Origin: Chlorobiota bacterium
Lineage (GTDB): Bacteria > Bacteroidota > Bacteroidia > Bacteroidales > F082
Assembly: GCA_013151215.1 (NCBI GenBank)
Contig: JAADIS010000110.1
Span: 1-64,000 of the forward strand
Direction: 5' to 3'
Length of the DNA: 64,000 nucleotides
Shown piece after piece: positions 51,324 through 59,616 of the stretch (within the stretch, counting starts at the first letter, position 1; every line of letters begins with the position of its first letter). A program made the translations under genes and the position numbers. The notes under the pieces were generated by a model. That model was not told the origin of the DNA. It did not search any database and worked only from the letters and a program-made list of their open reading frames with translations.

Positions 51324-51959
51324 ATGAAGAAATTAGTAATTGTACTGGCTTTGTTATCGGCTATCCCAATGTTCGGGCAAAGTAATAAGGAAGCGGAAAA
51401 ACTTGTTAAAGAGGTGATAAACAAACTGTCGTCTTACGATAATTTTATGGCCGACCTGTCATATACGATGATAAATAACGAGATGAACATCAATGAAAAG
51501 AAAATCGGTAAAATATTTGTTAGCGGCGATAAGTACCGTGTCGAGATGGACGGCCAGATAATAATATCGGATGGCGAATCTATATGGACCTACCTCGTTG
51601 ACTCGGAGGAGGTCATGATGAGCAATGCCGCTGATAGCGAAGATGATTTGTCGCCAACCAAGATACTGACTACCTACGATGATAATTATAAGTCCAGTTT
51701 TGACAACGATAAAAAATATAAAAATTCAAATATAAAGAAGATAGACCTCAAGGCGAATGAGGACAAAGGCTTCCAGCAGCTTAGCCTGGTAATCAATGAT
51801 AAGGACCTGAGCCTGGAAAGTTTCTCTATCTATGATATGAACGGCAGCGTATTCACTTACCACATAATTGATTTAAAGCCAAACCTGGAATTGCCGGCTG
51901 ATACTTTTACTTTTGATAGAAGCAAATATCCTGATGTCGAGCTTATTGATATGAGGTGA
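51324..51959 (+). CDS. lolA: LolA-like outer-membrane lipoprotein carrier
   Basis: 211 residues with signal peptide (LVIVLALLSAIPMFGQ). The mature protein matches the LolA pattern: helix EAEKLVKEVINKLSSYDNFMADLSYTM, IGKIFVSGDKYRVEMDGQIIISDGESIWTYLVDSEEVMMS and a C-terminal strand region TYHIIDLKPNLELPADTFTFD. LolA escorts lipoproteins across the periplasm. It lies 63 bases behind ftsK, a neighbour pair frequently seen in Bacteroidota. A possible terminator follows the stop codon inside the end of the convergent DUF423 gene. Confidence 0.88.
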   Translation: MKKLVIVLALLSAIPMFGQSNKEAEKLVKEVINKLSSYDNFMADLSYTMINNEMNINEKKIGKIFVSGDKYRVEMDGQIIISDGESIWTYLVDSEEVMMSNAADSEDDLSPTKILTTYDDNYKSSFDNDKKYKNSNIKKIDLKANEDKGFQQLSLVINDKDLSLESFSIYDMNGSVFTYHIIDLKPNLELPADTFTFDRSKYPDVELIDMR

Positions 51960-51966
51960 TTTTCGG

Positions 51967-51996
51967 GAAGCCCTTAATGCTTATGGCTTCGCTTTT
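51967..51996 (+). terminator. Terminator after lolA
   Basis: GAAGCC at 51967-51972 and GGCTTC at 51985-51990 form a six-base-pair stem with a 12-base loop, followed by GCTTTT. It overlaps the end of the convergent DUF423 gene. Confidence 0.5.
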
Positions 51997-52384
51997 GATG
52001 TTCATAGGTAAAGCCCGATAATAGAATATACATCCATCCGGCAATTAACAATAAGCCCCCAAAAGGCGTGCTGTATTTTAACAGACCAAGTTCCAGGCCT
52101 GTTAGTTCAGAAATGGAGGAAATGTATAAACTACCTGAAAACAATATGATTCCGAATAAGAAAAGATAAAATATTACTGATAAATATGCTCTTTTTAAGT
52201 AGCGGTTCATAAATGTTACCGATAGAAGGGCTAAAGTGTGAAACATTTGGTAATGCACGGCCGTGTCCCAAACCTCAAGTTTCCCTTCCGATATGTTTCC
52301 GTTGAGCAAGTGGCTCCCGAAGGCTCCCAAAATGACCGTCAAAGCCCCGGAAATTCCAATGGTGATTAGAAATCTCTTTGTCAT
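51974..52384 (-). CDS. DUF423 family membrane protein
   Basis: 136 residues, four hydrophobic helices. Motifs of the family are visible: GISGALTVILGAFGSHLL, VWDTAVHYQMFHTLALL, FGIILFSGSLYI and TPFGGLLLIAGWMYIL. These small membrane proteins are widespread and lack a proven role. It stands alone, divergent from the thiamine-type operon and convergent with the LolA-like gene. Confidence 0.9.
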   Translation of the reverse strand: MTKRFLITIGISGALTVILGAFGSHLLNGNISEGKLEVWDTAVHYQMFHTLALLSVTFMNRYLKRAYLSVIFYLFLFGIILFSGSLYISSISELTGLELGLLKYSTPFGGLLLIAGWMYILLSGFTYEHQKRSHKH

Positions 52385-52434
52385 ATCATAAGTTTAGTAT
52401 GTTAAAGGCGAAGATAATAAAATCAAAATAAGAT

Positions 52435-52442
52435 TAACTTTG
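52435..52442 (+). promoter_or_regulatory. Promoter -7 box of vitamin-uptake operon
   Basis: TAACTTTG matches TAnnTTTG, 26 bases before the ATG at 52468. The short leader leaves no space for a TPP riboswitch downstream of this box. Confidence 0.5.
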
Positions 52443-52467
52443 CACGACAAAAAATTAATAACAGGAT

Positions 52468-52725
52468 ATGAATACTTCAGTTGAAATTAGCTATTACCCC
52501 TTGAATGTCGAGTTTATTACCCCTATAAAAGATTTTATCGCACGTTTAAAAAAACATGGTGAGCTAAGCGTTTGCACAAATGGTATGAGCACTCAAGTCT
52601 TCGGAAAGTATAAAGATGTAATGACGATACTTACCGACGAGATTGAGAAGTCGTTTGAGCTGCCCCATTCGGTTTTTATATTAAAGATAATAAATGCCGA
52701 TTTAAATATAGTTGTTAATGAGTGA
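52468..52725 (+). CDS. Thiamine-binding (YkoF/MTH1187-type) domain protein
   Basis: 85 residues, cytoplasmic ferredoxin-like fold. The pattern VEISYYPL at the N-terminus, FIARLKKHGELSVCTNGMSTQVFGKYKDVMTIL in the middle and a C-terminal VFILKIIN strand fits the Thiamine_BP/YkoF family; the MST-x-x-x-G segment is characteristic. Family members bind thiamine or its pyrimidine part. It overlaps the start of the PnuC-type transporter gene by eight bases. This neighbourhood suggests that the transporter carries thiamine rather than nicotinamide riboside. Confidence 0.72.
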   Translation: MNTSVEISYYPLNVEFITPIKDFIARLKKHGELSVCTNGMSTQVFGKYKDVMTILTDEIEKSFELPHSVFILKIINADLNIVVNE

Positions 52726-53428
52726 TTTCATTAATTTCTTTTTAGAGCCATATTTAAACGCAAGCTGGTTGAATGTTGCCTTAGAGGTTTTAGCCGCCGT
52801 TTTTGGCGTCATGAGTGTTTTTTATGCTCGCCGCGAGAACATCTTGGTTTTCCCGACAGGAATAGTCAGCACTGCTATTTATGTTTACCTGCTTTCGCAA
52901 TGGAATTTATATGGCGATTTAATCATTAATGTTTACTATACTTTAATGAGTGTTTACGGATGGTATCAATGGCAGAAAGTTGTTGGGTCCAACAATGGGC
53001 ATATCAGCATTAGTAGGACGGGCACGGCCGATAAGCTGAAGGCTTTCGGGATATTCTTGTTTACGTCGGTATTTGTGATTGCAGTTTACAGGCACTATAA
53101 CATAATGCCCAATAAACTTAACTTCTCCGAAAGCTTTAATTTTGCCATTGAACATTTAGGCAGTGGCAAACTGAGTGATTTTAGGGCCGCAACGCCCTTT
53201 CTCGATACTTTTACCACAGGGGTATTCTTTGCGGCAATGTGGTTGATGGCAAATAAAAAGATTGAAAACTGGACGCTTTGGATAGCCGGCAATATTGTTT
53301 CTATACCGCTTTATTTTGTAAAAGGCTATGGTTTTACAGGCATACAATATTCCATATTCCTTGTTTTGGCTGTTTTGGGGTATTTTGAGTGGAAGCGCTT
53401 AATTGAGGAAAAACATGTTGCTGCCTAA
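52718..53428 (+). CDS. PnuC/PnuT-family vitamin transporter
   Basis: About 236 residues, seven membrane segments. The ATG at 52718 is chosen over an upstream TTG at 52712. Family motifs are the VLAAVFGVMSVFYARREN segment, the WNLYGDLIINVYYTLMSVYGWYQW motif and the second W-x-x-G-N near NWTLWIAGNIVSIPLYFVKGYG. PnuC members carry nicotinamide riboside, PnuT thiamine and PnuX riboflavin by facilitated diffusion, trapped by phosphorylation. Between a thiamine-binding-type gene and a NadR-like kinase gene, the substrate could be either vitamin. It overlaps both neighbours, by eight and 14 bases. Confidence 0.88.
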   Translation: MSDFINFFLEPYLNASWLNVALEVLAAVFGVMSVFYARRENILVFPTGIVSTAIYVYLLSQWNLYGDLIINVYYTLMSVYGWYQWQKVVGSNNGHISISRTGTADKLKAFGIFLFTSVFVIAVYRHYNIMPNKLNFSESFNFAIEHLGSGKLSDFRAATPFLDTFTTGVFFAAMWLMANKKIENWTLWIAGNIVSIPLYFVKGYGFTGIQYSIFLVLAVLGYFEWKRLIEEKHVAA

Positions 53429-53939
53429 AAGAATTTCCATAACAGGGCCGGAATCCACCGGCAAGTCGCTATTGACAAGGCAGCTTGCCGATTATTATAA
53501 AACTACTTATGTTGATGAGTATTCGCGGGAATTCTTGAATGATAAACATGGATATGATTTTCAAGATATCCTTTCCATAGCAAGAAAACAATTGCAAAAC
53601 GAGAACAGCCTGGCTGGCCGTACAAATGGGATTTTGTTTTGCGATACTGACATCTTGGTTAATAAAGTATGGGGTGCTTATGTTTATAACAATCAGCATA
53701 AGTGGATTGAAGAAAAGTTTATGGAACATGAATATGGTTTATATTTGCTTTGTTATCCCGATTTGGAATGGGAATATGACCCCTTAAGGGAGAACCCTGA
53801 GAACAGGGATGAATTGTTCGGGATATATGAAAGAGAATTGATGACTGCCGGATTTAATTTTAAAATAGTAAAAGGCAAAGGCAATCCCCGGTTCCGAAAT
53901 GCCGTTAAAATCGTTGACGATTATTTAAAACCCCGATGA
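53415..53939 (+). CDS. NadR-type kinase domain protein (AAA_28)
   Basis: About 174 residues. ATG at 53415 rather than the upstream TTG. The P-loop GPESTGKS is at 11-18, followed by YVDEYSREFL and the Walker B-like ILFCDTDILVNKVW, all matching the ribosylnicotinamide kinase part of NadR, without the NMN adenylyltransferase or regulator domains. It should phosphorylate the vitamin brought in by the upstream transporter, trapping it in the cell: nicotinamide riboside or, given the first gene, possibly thiamine. It overlaps the transporter by 14 bases and the following glycosyltransferase by four. Confidence 0.85.
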   Translation: MLLPKRISITGPESTGKSLLTRQLADYYKTTYVDEYSREFLNDKHGYDFQDILSIARKQLQNENSLAGRTNGILFCDTDILVNKVWGAYVYNNQHKWIEEKFMEHEYGLYLLCYPDLEWEYDPLRENPENRDELFGIYERELMTAGFNFKIVKGKGNPRFRNAVKIVDDYLKPR

Positions 53940-55141
53940 CTATTAATAATAGCAATACGAAAAGGATAAATGTGCTTTATTTAAGCAGATGGTATCCGAA
54001 CAGATACGATCCGATGCCCGGTTTGTTTATCCAAAGGCATGCCGAGGCTGCAAATATGTATTGTAAGGTGGCAGTGGTTTATGTTCATGCCGTTTCCGAT
54101 AAAGGCCAAAAGAAATACGAGCTTGTCCCGGAAAAAATAAACGGCGTCACCACCATCAAGGTTTATTATAATAATAATGTCGCAGGGATCCCATTAGTAG
54201 GCCGGTTTGTTAAAATGTGGAGGTTCTACAGGGCTAATATGTTGGGGATAAGAAGCGTAAAGGAATATTTAGGCCATTTCGACTTGGTTCACATACATAT
54301 CTTGAGCCGTCTGGGATTAATTGGCTTGTATTATAAATGGTTCAGGAACATCAATTATGTAATTAGCGAGCATTGGTCGAGATATCTGAAGGCTACGGGC
54401 AGTTTTAACGGCTTGTTCAGGAAGTGGTTCACCAGGCTTGTTGTTGGAAATGCGGCAGCGGTAACAACCGTAACAGCAAACCTTGCCGGGGCAATGAGGT
54501 CACATAAGCTCAAAAACAATAATTATATTGTCTTGGCAAATGTTTTAAGCCCCGATTTTATAAACATAAAAAACAATAAGCCCTCCGGGGCGGCAAAAAA
54601 GAATATCGTGCATATAAGCTGTTTCGAGGATAAATCGAAAAATATAAGCGGAATACTTAGGGTTGTAAAAAGGCTAGCCGATATGCGCGATGATTTCCAT
54701 ATAGCGATGATTGGCGACGGGATTGACTATATGAAAATGAAGGAATATGCCATATCTTTGAATATCCCTTCCAATATATTGTCTTTCAAGGGCTTGCTCG
54801 AAGGCAAGGAGCTAGTAACCGAAATGGGGAACGCCGCTTTGTCGTTGATTTTTAGCAACTACGAAAATTTCCCTGTCGTCATCAACGAGTCGTTTAGTTT
54901 GGGCATCGCTGTTATTTCAACTAGGGTAGGGGGGATTCCGGAATATGTAAATGACGAAAACGGAATATTGTTGGATGCAGGCGACGAAGAAGGATTGTTT
55001 ATAAGGCTTAATATGTTCCTCGACGATAAATATAGCTTCGACAGCGAGAAGATTAAGCAAAAAGCCATAAGCGATTTTAGCATGGAAAATGTAGGCAAGA
55101 AATTAATGGATATTTACAAACGCTTTGCTGACGGGCCTTGA
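53936..55141 (+). CDS. Glycosyltransferase family 4
   Basis: 401 residues, GT-B fold. N-terminal YLSRWYPNRYDPMPGLFIQRHAEAA and a middle acceptor segment YVISEHWSRYLK lead to the donor-binding domain with VHISCFEDKSKNISGILR. The C-terminal EX7E-like part reads NYENFPVVINESFSLGIAVISTRVGGIPEYV. These retaining enzymes build surface polysaccharides or lipid glycans; donor and acceptor unknown. Its start overlaps the kinase stop by four bases (ATGA), so it is coupled to the vitamin genes although no functional tie is apparent. The convergent stress-protein gene ends seven bases later. Confidence 0.9.
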   Translation: MTINNSNTKRINVLYLSRWYPNRYDPMPGLFIQRHAEAANMYCKVAVVYVHAVSDKGQKKYELVPEKINGVTTIKVYYNNNVAGIPLVGRFVKMWRFYRANMLGIRSVKEYLGHFDLVHIHILSRLGLIGLYYKWFRNINYVISEHWSRYLKATGSFNGLFRKWFTRLVVGNAAAVTTVTANLAGAMRSHKLKNNNYIVLANVLSPDFINIKNNKPSGAAKKNIVHISCFEDKSKNISGILRVVKRLADMRDDFHIAMIGDGIDYMKMKEYAISLNIPSNILSFKGLLEGKELVTEMGNAALSLIFSNYENFPVVINESFSLGIAVISTRVGGIPEYVNDENGILLDAGDEEGLFIRLNMFLDDKYSFDSEKIKQKAISDFSMENVGKKLMDIYKRFADGP

Positions 55142-55147
55142 TTTTTG

Positions 55148-56014
55148 CTATTCATGAAGGGCGAGCATGGGCAGGCTTAGCTTAAAGAAGTCCTTCTTAT
55201 GGATTTCGTTGCTGAAAAGGTTGTGGAAGATGGTTGATTTATAGGAGATAAAAGAAATCAGGTCTATTTCATACTCCTCGCAAAAGGTTCTCAGGCTGAT
55301 ATCTTTATCGTTGGAATCGATAATATTGAAGAATATCTTCCCCTTGGATCTCTCATCCTGAAACGATTCTTGAAGGTCGTCGATTTTTTTATTTAAGGTA
55401 TTGTCGTTCTTGTTGATGTCGAAATGCGTTACGAAAATCTTAATGTCCAAATTCCTGAATAAAGTAAATAAAAGCCGAATTTTCATATAGTCCATCTCGC
55501 TGAAGTTTGTTGTGTACATTATGTTCCCCGGTTTACTGCAGCTGCAGGTTTCAGGAACGGCTATTACAGGTATATGGACTTTTTTCATTATGTTTCTAGC
55601 CATGCTGCCTTGCATAAAACCTTTGTTGCCCAAGCCTTTGGTGCCCATTACCAAAACTTTGGGGATAAATTTATCACAGATGTTCATTATTTCCCATTCT
55701 GCATCACCGCTAATTATGCCGGATGAGACCGTGGTGTTTTTAAAACCGCTGTTTTGTGCCATGGTTTTGGTGAAGTTTAGCAATTCGGTCATGTTTTTAT
55801 CGGCAACCGACCTCAGCTGCTCCATATATTCGGCATTTAAAAAGGCATCAGAGTCGATTCCGGCAGGGAAACTGCTATCGGGAACCATAACCCCGTCAGG
55901 CAAAATATGAAATAAATGTAATTCGGTATTATCTGTATTTATCAGGCTAACAGCATATTTACACACATTTTTAGTGTAGTCGGAGAAATCTACCGGTATT
56001 AATATTCGAAGCAT
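55148..56014 (-). CDS. Universal stress protein, two-domain
   Basis: About 288 residues from MLRILIPVDFSDYTKNV (ATG at 56014); an ATG 48 bases further upstream is unlikely because it precedes the conserved beginning. The first domain (1-150) is a UspA fold with PVDFS, VLVMGTKGLGNKGFMQGSMARNIMKKVHIPVIAVPE, which resembles the G-x2-G-x9-G-S/T ATP-binding site with one residue fewer. The second (150-288) is a degenerate copy (NIMYTTNFSEMD, ISFISYKSTIFHNLF, LPMLALHE). UspA proteins answer to stress or redox change; the role here is not clear. Confidence 0.88.
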   Translation of the reverse strand: MLRILIPVDFSDYTKNVCKYAVSLINTDNTELHLFHILPDGVMVPDSSFPAGIDSDAFLNAEYMEQLRSVADKNMTELLNFTKTMAQNSGFKNTTVSSGIISGDAEWEIMNICDKFIPKVLVMGTKGLGNKGFMQGSMARNIMKKVHIPVIAVPETCSCSKPGNIMYTTNFSEMDYMKIRLLFTLFRNLDIKIFVTHFDINKNDNTLNKKIDDLQESFQDERSKGKIFFNIIDSNDKDISLRTFCEEYEIDLISFISYKSTIFHNLFSNEIHKKDFFKLSLPMLALHE

Positions 56015-56100
56015 GGCATGTAAGTAATAGTCCTTAAAAAAATCCTGAATAAAAATAAACATAATTGTAGTTAGTTTTTAATATAGCACTACAATTATTT

Positions 56101-56108
56101 TAAATTTG
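56101..56108 (+). promoter_or_regulatory. Promoter -7 box of DUF1573 gene
   Basis: TAAATTTG matches TAnnTTTG, 33 bases before the TTG start at 56142. Confidence 0.5.
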
Positions 56109-56141
56109 CAGTTATAGTATCAATATCCGGAAAAAACTAGT

Positions 56142-56960
56142 TTGAAAGTAAAATACGACATATTAATCTTATTGCTTTTTACATCTTTATTAAGTGCGTA
56201 CTGTCAGCAAGACAAAAAGCTTGTTGATGATGAGTTCCCTCTTCTTATCGGTGATATTGCCTTTGCCGTCGATAGTTTGGAAACCGTGGTAGGCGATTTG
56301 CCCAAAGGCGAAGTTTTCGAGTTCAATATCAATATTAAAAACTTGGGTGACAGAACAGTAAGCTTTAGGGATGGCAAGTCGAGCAATTTTGTTGACCTTG
56401 CCTATACTCCTCCGAAGTTGTCGCCTGGTCAAAGGGGTTCGATGAATGTCAAGTTCAATGTTATCAAGGAGTTGCCTCCGGGCAGGATGAGCGTGGAGCT
56501 GGTCGTTGAGTCCGATGACAAGAAGAGTCCTTTCAAGTTTTTATATCTCATCGCAAATATTTCCGAAAACCCTTCTCTATACGAAGAAAAGACTGTTATT
56601 GACACGGTCCCACGCATAGTTTTCGATCATTATAACTACGATTTCGGGCATATTAAGAAAGCCAAAACTTTTTACCATGCTTTTTTGTTCACTAATATGG
56701 GGAGCAAGGACTTGGTAATTAAGTCCATTGAAACATCGCCCGGATGCAAGGTTGTAGGTTGGCCCAACAAGGTCATCCCTTCCGAGGAAAACGGCAGCAT
56801 AGTGGTGCGATTGGTGTTTTTGACCAACTACGGTGTCCAGCATCACTCAGTTACCATACACACTAACGACCCTGTCAATCCTGACATCATCTTAGGGATA
56901 CATGGTTCCGTTTACCGGAAGTCGCCACCAAAAAGAGACCCCGACTTCTGTATTGAGTAG
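56142..56960 (+). CDS. DUF1573 secreted protein, TTG start
   Basis: 272 residues. It begins with TTG: the reading KVKYDILILLLFTSLLSAYCQQ is a good signal peptide and no ATG lies close enough to replace it. Two DUF1573/ASPM-type Ig-like domains follow (about 55-145 and 155-260). The first shows EFNINIKNLGDRTVSF, and the second the hallmark FDHYNYDFGHIKKAKTFYHAFLFTNMGSKDLVIKSIETSPGCKV. The C-terminus IHTNDPVNPDIILGIHGSV is also typical. These proteins lie in the Bacteroidota periplasm or surface; function unknown. The last codons are part of the terminator hairpin of the convergent rho gene. Confidence 0.85.
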   Translation: MKVKYDILILLLFTSLLSAYCQQDKKLVDDEFPLLIGDIAFAVDSLETVVGDLPKGEVFEFNINIKNLGDRTVSFRDGKSSNFVDLAYTPPKLSPGQRGSMNVKFNVIKELPPGRMSVELVVESDDKKSPFKFLYLIANISENPSLYEEKTVIDTVPRIVFDHYNYDFGHIKKAKTFYHAFLFTNMGSKDLVIKSIETSPGCKVVGWPNKVIPSEENGSIVVRLVFLTNYGVQHHSVTIHTNDPVNPDIILGIHGSVYRKSPPKRDPDFCIE

Positions 56961-56970
56961 CCGGGGTCCC
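56930..56970 (-). terminator. rho intrinsic terminator inside DUF1573 end
   Basis: GACCCCG at 56937-56943 pairs with CGGGGTC at 56962-56968 (seven base pairs, extendable by one G-C), loop 18 bases. On the minus strand the hairpin is followed by TCTTTTT, a proper U-run. It overlaps the stop codon and last codons of DUF1573. Confidence 0.75.
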
Positions 56971-56992
56971 ATAAATAAATTCTTTAAAATGA

Positions 56993-58861
56993 CTACCCAT
57001 TCATCGAGATCAGGAATTCTTCGTTGGTGGCAGTAAACTTCATCTTATCCTTGAGGAAATTCATTGCCTCCAAAGGGTTCATGTCCGAGAGGTGGTTCCG
57101 AAGTATCCAAATGCGTTGAAGCAGGTCTTTGTCAACTAGCAAGTCCTCGCGACGGGTACTTGAGCTTACAATGTCGATTGCGGGATAAATGCGTTTGTTC
57201 GAGAGTTTGCGGTCGAGTTGCAATTCCATATTGCCGGTTCCCTTGAACTCCTCGAAAATAACCTCGTCCATCTTCGAGCCTGTGTCAACAAGTGCTGTGG
57301 CAAGAATAGTTAAGGAGCCGCCGTTTTCTATCTGGCGGGCTGCGCCAAAGAAACGTTTCGGTTTTTGCAGCGCATTGGCCTCCACGCCACCCGACAAAAC
57401 TTTGCCCGATGCAGGCGATACGGTATTATATGCCCTTGCAAGCCTTGTTATCGAGTCTAAAAGAATAACGACATCATGCCCTGTTTCAGTCAGCCTCTTG
57501 GCTTTCTCCAAAATAAGGTTGGCAATTTTAACATGCTTATCGGCCGGCTCGTCGAAAGTCGAGGCGATAACTTCTGCGTTTACGCTTCTTCGCATGTCAG
57601 TAACTTCTTCCGGACGCTCGTCGATAAGTAAGACAATCAGATAAACCTCGGGATGGTTGGCAGCAATTGCGTTGGCAACTTCTTTTAGAAGAACGGTTTT
57701 CCCTGTTTTTGGTTGCGAAACGATAAGCCCTCTCTGCCCTTTGCCAATGGGTGCGAACATATCCATTACCCTTGTTGAGATTGTTTCTTGCTTATGCCCT
57801 GTCAGCTTAAATTTCTCCTGCGGGAAAAGCGGGGTTAAAAAGTCGAAAGGTACCCTGTCGCGGACTTCGTCGGGTGATTTTCCGTTAATCTTCTCTATTT
57901 TGATGAGCGGAAAGTATTTCTCGCCTTCTTTTGGTGGCCTTATGCCGCCGAAAACAGTGTCGCCGGTTTTTAGCCCGAATAATTTCACCTGCGATTGTGA
58001 TACATAGATATCGTCGGGCGAATTGAGGTAGTTATAATCGCTGGATCTTAGGAAACCATAACCATCAGGCATCATCTCCAAGACTCCTTCCGCAAAAACC
58101 GTTCTGTCCCACACAAATTTAGGGGCAGGTGGCTTTACTTCCTTAAGCTCGCGCTTAACCGGTGGGCGCTGTTGCGTATTTCTGTCTTGCGATGGCGAGT
58201 GCTCCGGTTTCGGCACGGGAATATGTGTTTCCTCAGGCTTTTGCTGAACACTGACTTTCTCGACTTTTTGCGGTTCGTTGGGGATTCTGCGTCTCTTGTG
58301 CTTGTCTGAATCAACAATGATTTCTTTTGTTGTCGTCGTCGCTTTTTCTTTGTCCGAAGTTTTCAGTTCGGTTTTCTCTGTTGCTTTTTCTTTTACGTCT
58401 TTGGGTTTTTCTTCTGTTTTTTTAGTCGGGGCTTCAACAACTTTGTCCTGAGTTTCGGCTTCAGGCTTGTTCTCGGGCTTCTTGGCAGTATCTTTAGCTT
58501 CCTTTATTGGAGCAAGTTTTTTTGGCCGGCCCCTGCGTCTTTTGACCTCTTCCTTCTTTTCGGGAGCTTTGTCCTTGCTCTCGGATGCAGCCTCCTTTTT
58601 CTCGGTTTTAGGTTTGCTGACTACTTTGTCTTTAGTGCCCTTTTCCTTTTTTGCCGGGGCGTTTCGTTTCTTGCTCTTTTCCAAGATGCGTTTTTTTTCT
58701 TCGTCAAGAACTTCCTTTGAAGGATTAAGTGCTTGATGGTCAAGGATTTTGTAAATCAAATCCTGCTTGTTTAGTTTCTCTGATTTTGGGATTTGTAATC
58801 CTTTTGCTATTTGTCTTAAATCGGCGACGAGTTTGCCGTTAAGCTCTATTATATCGTACAT
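56993..58861 (-). CDS. rho: Transcription termination factor Rho
   Basis: RNA-dependent hexameric helicase ending transcription. 622 residues, about 200 longer than E. coli Rho. Residues 1-45 are the Rho N-terminal helical domain ([20 protein letters not shown]). Residues about 50-250 are a charged, low-complexity insert rich in Lys, Glu and Pro. The RNA-binding cold-shock-like domain is at about 258-330 ([23 protein letters not shown]). The motor has Walker A SQPKTGKT, Walker [18 protein letters not shown], and the Q-loop/R-loop parts ([34 protein letters not shown]). Such inserts are found in Bacteroidota Rho and may add RNA binding or phase behaviour. Confidence 0.97.
   Translation of the reverse strand: MYDIIELNGKLVADLRQIAKGLQIPKSEKLNKQDLIYKILDHQALNPSKEVLDEEKKRILEKSKKRNAPAKKEKGTKDKVVSKPKTEKKEAASESKDKAPEKKEEVKRRRGRPKKLAPIKEAKDTAKKPENKPEAETQDKVVEAPTKKTEEKPKDVKEKATEKTELKTSDKEKATTTTKEIIVDSDKHKRRRIPNEPQKVEKVSVQQKPEETHIPVPKPEHSPSQDRNTQQRPPVKRELKEVKPPAPKFVWDRTVFAEGVLEMMPDGYGFLRSSDYNYLNSPDDIYVSQSQVKLFGLKTGDTVFGGIRPPKEGEKYFPLIKIEKINGKSPDEVRDRVPFDFLTPLFPQEKFKLTGHKQETISTRVMDMFAPIGKGQRGLIVSQPKTGKTVLLKEVANAIAANHPEVYLIVLLIDERPEEVTDMRRSVNAEVIASTFDEPADKHVKIANLILEKAKRLTETGHDVVILLDSITRLARAYNTVSPASGKVLSGGVEANALQKPKRFFGAARQIENGGSLTILATALVDTGSKMDEVIFEEFKGTGNMELQLDRKLSNKRIYPAIDIVSSSTRREDLLVDKDLLQRIWILRNHLSDMNPLEAMNFLKDKMKFTATNEEFLISMNG
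58150..58700 (-). repeat. Low-complexity insert in rho
   Basis: Codes for a Lys/Glu/Pro/Thr-rich stretch with repeated EKKE, TEKT, KPE and [11 protein letters not shown] units, the last resembling an AT-hook core. It is in frame and part of Rho, not an inserted element. Confidence 0.7.
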
Positions 58862-59054
58862 AAAAAATGGTTTTGTGAAATAATCCGATTTTGTTTAACC
58901 GTGATTTGAAAATTTATTATGAGAAAATTTCTTCTATATGGAATATAAAATAAGTTATCTTGTCCTTTTATGAGCCGCAAATATATAAATAATTCAGATA
59001 ACTGTAGCATTTTAACGTTTTTTATTTGTATTTAAAATATTCGCGAAAAACACC

Positions 59055-59082
59055 TTGCTTTTATGGCTTATTATTATTTTTG
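59055..59082 (+). promoter_or_regulatory. DUF4293 gene promoter
   Basis: TTG at 59055-59057 and TATTTTTG at 59075-59082 (TAnnTTTG), 17 bases apart, 30 bases before the ATG at 59113. It rules against an in-frame ATG at 59026. Confidence 0.6.
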
Positions 59083-59112
59083 CATTTTTATGTCCAAATA
59101 ATTCTAGGAGAT

Positions 59113-59586
59113 ATGATACAACGTATTCAAAGCGTGTTTTTGTTGTTAGCGGCCGTGAGTTTAACTTTAATGTTCTTTTTCCCGATTGCCGAATTTATTG
59201 GGATGAAGGATTCGTTGATACTTTATATATTTAAGGTACAGAGCCTGGTGCCGGCCTCGACAAATGTTTACGATATTTGGTTTGTAATGCCGTTATTGGC
59301 AATAGTTTCTTTGGTTGTCATTTTTTCATTGCTCACGATTTTTATGTATAAAAACAGGATGGGGCAAATAAAGGTAATAAGGTTTTTAATGTTGTTGATA
59401 GCTGCGCTGATAGGCCTGGTGTTCCTTTATTATTATGATATACTTGCCGCTGATAGTGGCTCCGAGCCTGATTTTATCCAAATTGGTGCTTTTGCCCCGC
59501 TTGCAAGCCTAGTGTTCTTGTTCCTTGCGAATAAGGGGGTGATAAAAGATGAAAAACTTATTAAATCAGCCGACAGGCTAAGGTAG
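59113..59586 (+). CDS. DUF4293 family membrane protein
   Basis: About 157 residues, four helices. It begins MIQRIQSVFLLLAAVSLTLMFFFPIAEF, the hallmark of DUF4293. It continues with FVMPLLAIVSLVVIFSLLTIFMYKNRMGQIKVIRF and ends with FAPLASLVFLFLANKGVIKDEKLIKSADRLR, also typical. Function unknown; found throughout Bacteroidota. The 59113 start is downstream of the promoter box and matches the family N-terminus. An AGGAG lies two bases before it. It is convergent with a metallophosphoesterase gene seven bases away. Confidence 0.9.
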   Translation: MIQRIQSVFLLLAAVSLTLMFFFPIAEFIGMKDSLILYIFKVQSLVPASTNVYDIWFVMPLLAIVSLVVIFSLLTIFMYKNRMGQIKVIRFLMLLIAALIGLVFLYYYDILAADSGSEPDFIQIGAFAPLASLVFLFLANKGVIKDEKLIKSADRLR

Positions 59587-59616
59587 GCAAGTATTAAACG
59601 GCTGATCTTCTGTCGG
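59565..59616. terminator. Alternative stem-loops between convergent genes
   Basis: ATCAGCCG (59565-59572) pairs with CGGCTGAT (59599-59606), and the overlapping CCGACAG (59570-59576) pairs with CTGTCGG (59610-59616). The two stems exclude each other. No U-run; covers both stop codons. Confidence 0.35.

Noticed and set aside
52385..52467. TPP riboswitch before the thiamine-type operon
   Set aside because: Only 83 bases are available and neither the CTGAGA nor the ACCTGA-type core is present.
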